This document shows, piece after piece, positions 48,334 through 53,522 of a stretch of DNA of 53,522 nucleotides (within the stretch, counting starts at the first letter, position 1; each line of letters begins with the position of its first letter). The notes beneath the pieces were generated by a model. It did no database searches. It was not told the origin of the DNA and saw only the letters and a program-made list of their open reading frames with translations. Both the position numbers and the translations under genes were made by a program. This stretch comes from DATEEG01 sp035525055 (GTDB lineage Bacteria; Actinomycetota; Acidimicrobiia; Spongiisociales; ZC4RG35): the NCBI GenBank assembly GCA_035525055.1, contig DATLEZ010000078.1:1-53522 (forward strand). Reading direction: 5' to 3'.

Positions 48334-49182
48334 ATGAGGCGCGAGGTCATGGCTTCCGGTCTCGAGGTTCCGGAAGGGCCTGTCGCTCTTCCCGACGGTC
48401 GCATTGCCTTCGTGCAGCAGGTGCTGGGAATGGTGTCGGCGTTCGACGGCACCACGGTCTCGACCATATCGGTCGGCCCGGGCGCTCCCAATTCGGTGAC
48501 CTACGGACACGACGGTTTCCTCTACGCGGCTCAAAACGGTGGGGTCGTCGACGATTGGAGGGCAGAAGTTCCCGCCACGCCCTCGATCGAACGGATCTCA
48601 TTGGCAGGCGAGATCACGACCGTGACGACCGAGGTCGCCGGCGTTCCGCTGCAAGCGCCGAACGACCTCGTGTTTGGTCCGGATGGCCGTCTCTATTTCA
48701 CCGACCCCTCGGAGCCGTACGATCCCAACGCCGCCCGGGCCCCCAACCGGTTGTTCGCACTGGGCGACGAGGGCGGTGAGGTCCTGATCGAACTTCCACC
48801 GTCCTACACGAATGGCCTGGCGTTCACTCCCGATGAGCGGCTGGTCTGGGTCGAGACCTATACCCGTGCCGTTTGTGTGCTAGAAGAAAGGAGGCGAGTT
48901 TTGCTATGCACGCTTCCCGAGGGCCATGTCCCGGACGGCCTCGCCATCGCCGCCGACGGGCGCCTCTTCATCGCCACCGCTGGCTCACATGGCGTGACCG
49001 TCGTGAGCCCGACAGGAGAAGTCCTCGACCACCTGTTATTCGACGACCAGGCCTTTGCGACCAACTGCTGCTTCGTCGGATCCGATCTGTGGGTGACCGA
49101 CTTCGGCGTCGGCTTTCGGGCCGGCAACGGGCGGGGTCGTCTGTGGCGAGTGGAAACCGATGCCGTCGGGCAGGCAGACTAA
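48334..49182 (+). CDS. SMP-30/gluconolactonase family protein
   Basis: 282 aa, a six-bladed propeller of lactonases. Metal-site regions are VPEGPVALPDGRIAFV (Glu near residue 14), QAPNDLVFGPDGRLYFTD and HVPDGLAIAADGRLFIATA. It hydrolyses sugar lactones or related esters. It starts 5 bases after the cyclase gene and converges on the permease fusion. It may share the carbohydrate-type theme of the importer next door, but that is a guess. Confidence 0.88.
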   Translation: MRREVMASGLEVPEGPVALPDGRIAFVQQVLGMVSAFDGTTVSTISVGPGAPNSVTYGHDGFLYAAQNGGVVDDWRAEVPATPSIERISLAGEITTVTTEVAGVPLQAPNDLVFGPDGRLYFTDPSEPYDPNAARAPNRLFALGDEGGEVLIELPPSYTNGLAFTPDERLVWVETYTRAVCVLEERRRVLLCTLPEGHVPDGLAIAADGRLFIATAGSHGVTVVSPTGEVLDHLLFDDQAFATNCCFVGSDLWVTDFGVGFRAGNGRGRLWRVETDAVGQAD

Positions 49183-49192
49183 GACCGAGGCC

Positions 49193-51661
49193 CTAGATCT
49201 GGGGGAGCTTGAAACCGGAGCGGGCGATCAAACCATCGCGCGATTCGCTGACGGCTTTCATTGTCGCATTCCAGTCGACGTGCAACACCTTGCCGCCTCG
49301 CTTCATCGCCCGACCGGCGATAAACACCGAATCGACATTGCTGGTGTCCATGCCGGCGACGACGGCGGTGGCCGGGTCGTTGAGAGGGGTCACGTTGAGA
49401 CGGTCGGTGCGGAGCATGATGACGTCTGCCTGCTTGCCCGGGGTCAGGGTGCCCACTTTCGAATCGAGGCCGTTGGCCCGCGCCCCCTCGATCGTCGCCC
49501 AGGCCAGAACGTCGCGGGTCGAGACCGCCGCTTTGCCCTCGGCGGCCGCCGAGGCCCGCTGCAGGCCCAGCACAGAACGCATCTGGTTGAACATGTCGCT
49601 GGGGACGTTGGTCTCGACATCGATGCTGAGGGTGGGAGCGAGCCCGCGGTCGAGGAACTTCTGAATCGGGGGCATGCCGTGTCCCATCATCATCTCGACC
49701 GGGGAGGCCAGCGAGACCGAGCCGCCGCTGTCGACGATCATCTGGATCTCGGTGTCGTTGAGAGTTGTGCAGTGGATGTACGTGGTGTCGGGACCCAACA
49801 GCCCGGCCTCGCCCATCTCCTGCACCTTCCGTTCTTGACCGTAAGTGCCGACGCCGACATGAGTGGTGATGCGTGCTCCGGTCTCCCGGGCCAGCTTCCA
49901 ATGGTCACGGGCCACCTCAAAGTCGGTGAACTCAGGCCCCGGAGCCGCCAGGGCCAGTGTGAGCATCTGGTCTTTGCTCGAGAAGTGCTCGGTGGCGGCA
50001 CGGACGAACCAGCTCGGTTGGCGCTCCTCCCACTTGCCCCACCACGGAAAACCGTAGGCAAAGATCGCCCGAAGACCGGAGTCCTTGAGAGCCTGAATCA
50101 CGGCATCCGTATGAGCTGGCGAGGCCTGGATGTGTGACCAGTCGAGAAGGGTGGTTATCCCGGCGTTAATTGCGCCAACCGCGCTGACCAGATTCCCCAC
50201 ATAGGCGTCCTCCGGCTGATAGGCCGGTGCCAGCTTGTGAAGTATGAACGAGATGTAGCTGGTCCTGCCCTCGAGGGGTACATCTGTGCCGATGTTGCGA
50301 AGCAAGCCCTCCCAGATATGACGGTGACTGTCGACGAACCCGGGCATGACGATCATTCCGGACGCGTCGATCACTTCCGAGTCACCGTTCACCAGACCCG
50401 GACCGACGGCGAGGATCTTGTCGCCCTCGATGAGGACATCTCCGGTCGTGAATTCGCCGACGTCGCGATCGAGGCTGAGAATTGTTCCGCCCTGAATCAG
50501 CTTCCTGCCGTTCGAGAGCACTGCGAAATTGTCACCGGACGGATAGAAGTTGGGCAGGACGGCGGCTTTGGGAGGCCGGCTTCCGATCACCGAGCGGCGG
50601 GTGCGCCGGTAGTTGCTCTTCACCAACTCTTTGATGTCCCCCACCTGGAAGAGGATGATTCCGATGAGTACCAACCCACCGATGATCATCAATCCGTCGT
50701 CGGGTGACAGACCCAGGTAAGGCAGGACGGTGAGAATCAAAGCGAGGAGGAGCGACGCCACGATGCCACCTACGAAGGTGGCCCTGCCGCCGGCCAGGGA
50801 GGCGCCCCCTAGAACGGCCGCGGTGATGCTGTTGAGGGCAAAGGTCGAGCCGATCTGGGCGTTGCCGATCGGGGATCGCGCCATGACGAAGAACGCAGCG
50901 ACCGCGGCCAGCACACTCGAGAGGAGGAGCGCCCTTACCCGAACCCAGTTGGTTCTGATCCCACCTCGTTTCGCCGACCGTTCGTCGAACCCGACGGCGC
51001 GCAGCTGCAGACCCGAACCGGAAGCGTGCAGCCAAACATCTAAGAGAGCAGCTCCCAGCACCACCAGGAGGAAGGCGACAGGAATCGGCCCGATACTGGT
51101 CTTGAGGACGGCAACGAGGTCGGCACTGATAATCCCCTGGGCGGTGGGGCGCATGGTGAGGGAGATCCCGTCGAGGATGCTGAGGGTCGCCAGCGTGGCG
51201 ATGATCGAGGGGATCTTGACCCCGCGGACCAGGCCGGCGTTGACCAGGCCGACTACCACTCCGATGAGGAGGATCGCACCGGAACCGATCAGGATCCCGG
51301 TCGGGCTCGTGTCGGCGCGGATCATGAAGGAAGCTACGACCACCCCGAGACTGATCATGGCCCCCACCGAAAGGTCGATGTAGCCGACGAGGAGGGCATG
51401 GGTCTGGGCGATCGTCGCCACCATTAGCGGCGTCGCCAGGATCAGGATCTGGGAAACGTTGGTGGTGTTTACAAATCCGGGGAACCGGGAGTTGGTGTAC
51501 CAGACCAGCCCGCCCACCAGCAGGATCTGCAGCGCCACTGGCATCCAGAGTCGAACCTTGACGATCTTGCGCCATTTCTGGACGTCGCGGGCATTGCGGA
51601 CGACCCGGCGGACAAGCTGTCTCGAGACGTCGACCAACCCTTCCGGTTGAGGCGTTGTCAC
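49193..51661 (-). CDS. Fusion of sugar-type ABC permease with an amidohydrolase
   Basis: 822 aa in one uninterrupted frame. Residues 40-350 are an RbsC/BPD_transp_2 permease with about ten hydrophobic segments and the loop GGASLAGGRATFVGGIVASL. After a 30-residue linker, residues 385-822 are an AtzA/cytosine-deaminase-like amidohydrolase: GFVDSHRHIWEG (His446 and His448), THVGVG (His601), IHCTTL (His630) and SIDVETN (Asp681) supply the metal ligands, and LTPGKQADVIML closes the fold. It overlaps the ATPase gene by 4 bases. The hydrolase end would be on the cytoplasmic face. This coupling implies import and hydrolysis of one substrate. Confidence 0.93.
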   Translation of the reverse strand: MTTPQPEGLVDVSRQLVRRVVRNARDVQKWRKIVKVRLWMPVALQILLVGGLVWYTNSRFPGFVNTTNVSQILILATPLMVATIAQTHALLVGYIDLSVGAMISLGVVVASFMIRADTSPTGILIGSGAILLIGVVVGLVNAGLVRGVKIPSIIATLATLSILDGISLTMRPTAQGIISADLVAVLKTSIGPIPVAFLLVVLGAALLDVWLHASGSGLQLRAVGFDERSAKRGGIRTNWVRVRALLLSSVLAAVAAFFVMARSPIGNAQIGSTFALNSITAAVLGGASLAGGRATFVGGIVASLLLALILTVLPYLGLSPDDGLMIIGGLVLIGIILFQVGDIKELVKSNYRRTRRSVIGSRPPKAAVLPNFYPSGDNFAVLSNGRKLIQGGTILSLDRDVGEFTTGDVLIEGDKILAVGPGLVNGDSEVIDASGMIVMPGFVDSHRHIWEGLLRNIGTDVPLEGRTSYISFILHKLAPAYQPEDAYVGNLVSAVGAINAGITTLLDWSHIQASPAHTDAVIQALKDSGLRAIFAYGFPWWGKWEERQPSWFVRAATEHFSSKDQMLTLALAAPGPEFTDFEVARDHWKLARETGARITTHVGVGTYGQERKVQEMGEAGLLGPDTTYIHCTTLNDTEIQMIVDSGGSVSLASPVEMMMGHGMPPIQKFLDRGLAPTLSIDVETNVPSDMFNQMRSVLGLQRASAAAEGKAAVSTRDVLAWATIEGARANGLDSKVGTLTPGKQADVIMLRTDRLNVTPLNDPATAVVAGMDTSNVDSVFIAGRAMKRGGKVLHVDWNATMKAVSESRDGLIARSGFKLPQI

Positions 51662-53301
51662 GTGGAGTCCGTTCCGGCGCCAGACGAAGCGGAAGGGGAG
51701 GGTCCCCCGCCAGTTGAAGCTGAAGCTGCGCCAGCTTTCGGCATTGCCACACCATAAGGAGAGCGTCCGGCCTTAGACAGGCCCGGCCCGCGGACGATGG
51801 CCTCGGTGATGCGACGCTCGTCGAGCTCGTCACCGGGAATCTCCTCGATGATGGTGCCCCGGGACATCACCAGCACTCGGTCACACAGTCCCGATAGCTC
51901 GATGGGGTCGCTCGACTTGACGAGGAGCGCAGTGCCGTCGTCAGTTCGGGAACGAAGGGCCTCATAGATGTCGAACCTCGATCCGACATCGACACCTTGA
52001 GTCGGCTCGTAGGCGAGGATCACAGAAGGCTTCCTGAGAAAGGTTCGCGAAACCGAAACCTTCTGCTGATTGCCACCGGACAGGAACTCGACCGGCTGTT
52101 CAAGCGATGGCGTGCGCACCTCGAGACGGTCAACTAGATCCTTGACTGCGCGGCGTTCGGCTCGTTTTTTGAGGAGGCCGAAGCGGGTGAAACGCCGGAG
52201 CGACTGAACAGTCGCGTTGGCGCGCACCCCGAGCACCGGCATCAACGCCTCGTGCTTGCGATCACCGGGCAACAACATGATCCCCGCCCGGACCGCTTCG
52301 TGAGTTGAGATCAGGGTGAGGTCTTTGCCGTCGCACACAACCCGACCGGCCCGGGGCGGGGTTCGGCCGGCGAGACAGTCGAACAGCTGGGGTTGGCCGT
52401 TGCCTTCCGCCCCGGCAATCCCGACGACTTCCCCACCCTGGAGGCTGAAGCTCACCGGACCGAAAGATTGACCTTGCAATCCGGTGATCACAAGCACCTC
52501 GCGGGTCTCGGCCGGTACCGGCGAGCGGGTCGGAAACGCCGAATCGAACGGGCGGCCCACAATGAGTTCGACGAGTTCGGACTCCGTAGTCGACTTCGCG
52601 TCGAAGGTACCCCGAGCCCGACCGTCGCGAAGCACGGTGATCCGGTCAGCAATCTCGAGAACTTCGGGGAGCCGGTGACTGACGTAGACGACACCCATCC
52701 CGCGCCTCCTGCAAGCCGCGACTGCGCGATGAAGCGCATCCACTTCGTCCGGGCCCAAGGCGGTGGTCGGCTCGTCGAGAAGCAGCACCTTTGGATTGGA
52801 AACGAGGGCCTTGGCCACCTCGAACAACTGACGATCGGCGAGCGTGAGGAAGCCCGCCGGAGCGTCCGGGAAGAGTTCGAGGTCGAGATCGACCTCCGCC
52901 AATAGCTTGCGCGCCCATTTCTTCCGCCGCCAGAAAGCGGGTCGCTGATCCGGCGGAGCCGCCAGGAACAGGTTGTTCTTGACCGGCTGGGCGAGGATGA
53001 GTGAGGTGTCCTGATATGCCATGGCCAGACCCAGCTTCCTGGCCAGCGCCGGCGAGTCCCGACGCAAGGGTTTGCCCCCGATCCGGACAGTGCCCAGATC
53101 GGGGTCAACAAACCCAGACGCAATCCCCAGGAGGGTCGACTTCCCCGAACCGTTCTCGCCCACGAGGGCGTGAACCTCGCCGAAGCGGCAGTCGAAGCTG
53201 ACGTCAGTCAGCGCCCGGACCGCTCCGAACTGCCGCGACACGCCTTGCAGTTCGAGGACCAGGTCCCCTGGGGACCCTCCTGTTGGATTCCTATCAGTCA
53301 T
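51658..53301 (-). CDS. Sugar/nucleoside-type ABC transporter ATPase (two NBDs)
   Basis: 547 aa. The first nucleotide-binding domain has GENGSGKST, the LTLADRQ signature and LLLDEPTTALG. The second has the relaxed Walker A GAEGNGQ, the LSGGNQQKV signature and Walker B LAYEPTQGVD, where Asp-Glu-Pro is Tyr-Glu-Pro. This asymmetry is common in RbsA/MglA- and nucleoside-type importers, where one site is weak. The C-terminal 40 residues are a low-complexity Ala/Ser/Gly tail. It lies between the binding-protein gene and the permease fusion, overlapping both neighbours by a few bases. Confidence 0.94.
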   Translation of the reverse strand: MTDRNPTGGSPGDLVLELQGVSRQFGAVRALTDVSFDCRFGEVHALVGENGSGKSTLLGIASGFVDPDLGTVRIGGKPLRRDSPALARKLGLAMAYQDTSLILAQPVKNNLFLAAPPDQRPAFWRRKKWARKLLAEVDLDLELFPDAPAGFLTLADRQLFEVAKALVSNPKVLLLDEPTTALGPDEVDALHRAVAACRRRGMGVVYVSHRLPEVLEIADRITVLRDGRARGTFDAKSTTESELVELIVGRPFDSAFPTRSPVPAETREVLVITGLQGQSFGPVSFSLQGGEVVGIAGAEGNGQPQLFDCLAGRTPPRAGRVVCDGKDLTLISTHEAVRAGIMLLPGDRKHEALMPVLGVRANATVQSLRRFTRFGLLKKRAERRAVKDLVDRLEVRTPSLEQPVEFLSGGNQQKVSVSRTFLRKPSVILAYEPTQGVDVGSRFDIYEALRSRTDDGTALLVKSSDPIELSGLCDRVLVMSRGTIIEEIPGDELDERRITEAIVRGPGLSKAGRSPYGVAMPKAGAASASTGGGPSPSASSGAGTDST

Positions 53302-53522
53302 CAGCCGGCAAACATGACCTCCAGCACCGGATCCGGCACCAGCGAGGTCCCCGACACGAACGGGTTGACCCGATCGGGGTCGCAGTCGGCGGCCGTGACC
53401 TGACGCATCACGTGCGGCACCACGATCTCTGCCGGCACGTCGGCGCCGTTGATCGACAGCATCGCCGCGGTGACACCGATCCGTGACTGGAAGTTGCCAC
53501 CGGCCGAGAACCAGATGTTGTA
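53301..53522 (-). CDS. ABC transporter substrate-binding protein (C-terminal 73 residues only)
   Basis: Only the C-terminus lies in the window; the gene continues past the right edge. The visible part has IGVTAAMLSINGADVPAEIV and NPFVSGTSLVPDPVLEVMFAG, as in periplasmic-type sugar-binding lipoproteins of the RbsB/LsrB class. Its stop TGA shares bases with the ATPase ATG (53301), so the operon order is binding protein, ATPase, permease-amidohydrolase. Confidence 0.8.
   Translation of the reverse strand, partial: YNIWFSAGGNFQSRIGVTAAMLSINGADVPAEIVVPHVMRQVTAADCDPDRVNPFVSGTSLVPDPVLEVMFAG

Overview
This looks like a chromosomal segment of a high-G+C actinomycete (Actinomycetota, perhaps Acidimicrobiia; this is inference). 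The grounds are dense GC-rich genes with many GTG/TTG starts and 4-base stop/start overlaps, leaderless-type promoters with a TANNNT -10, a deazaflavin (F420)-type nitroreductase, and an intein-bearing class II NrdJ under paired NrdR boxes.

Left part (1-7300): a PadR-controlled MacB-type ABC exporter (permease cut by the window edge), a small Cys-Cys protein, dodecin, a TSUP exporter, two membrane proteins of unknown role and a coiled-coil protein. A decayed NAD(P)-binding epimerase follows (7337-7803).

Core (7823-27790): a two-armed aromatic catabolic island. The minus arm (17012 down to 7823) holds two paralogous extradiol dioxygenases, a histidine phosphatase, a two-gene PEP-synthase-like dikinase (ATP-grasp subunit plus swivelling-His subunit), a Rieske oxygenase, a zinc ribbon, a 51-aa ORF, a HAD hydrolase and an SDR. 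The plus arm (17221 to 27790) holds an unknown protein, an IclR regulator and the complete 4-oxalocrotonate branch of the meta pathway: three hydratase/decarboxylase paralogues, acetaldehyde dehydrogenase, 4-hydroxy-2-oxovalerate aldolase, 4-oxalocrotonate tautomerase and semialdehyde dehydrogenase. It also has a Rieske ferredoxin, a second HAD, a GlcG/SnoaL fusion and a MetE-like protein. Three promoters share a near-palindromic operator whose centre lies exactly 37 bases upstream of the -10 hexamer. The proposed logic is to phosphorylate a phenol, oxidise the aryl phosphate, remove the phosphate, cleave the catechol and feed pyruvate plus acetyl-CoA to metabolism.

Middle right (27800-39440): assorted small families (DUF1761, DUF1697, two DUF1801, DinB-like, nitroreductase, frameshifted DUF998), two genes with class III cyclase domains in the wider region, a 218-bp inverted-repeat element, and a LuxR/TPR regulator, flavin monooxygenase and methyltransferase set carrying a duplicated palindrome. 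An AT-richer stretch follows with a broken NPCBM lectin gene and a TIR-like gene.

Right end: the TIR-like gene is start/stop-coupled to nrdJ, which carries three inteins in different states of decay. Then come a cyclase/TolB/TPR protein, an SMP-30 lactonase, and an ABC importer operon whose permease is fused in frame to an amidohydrolase. The substrate-binding protein of that operon is cut by the window edge. No rRNA, tRNA or CRISPR array was seen.
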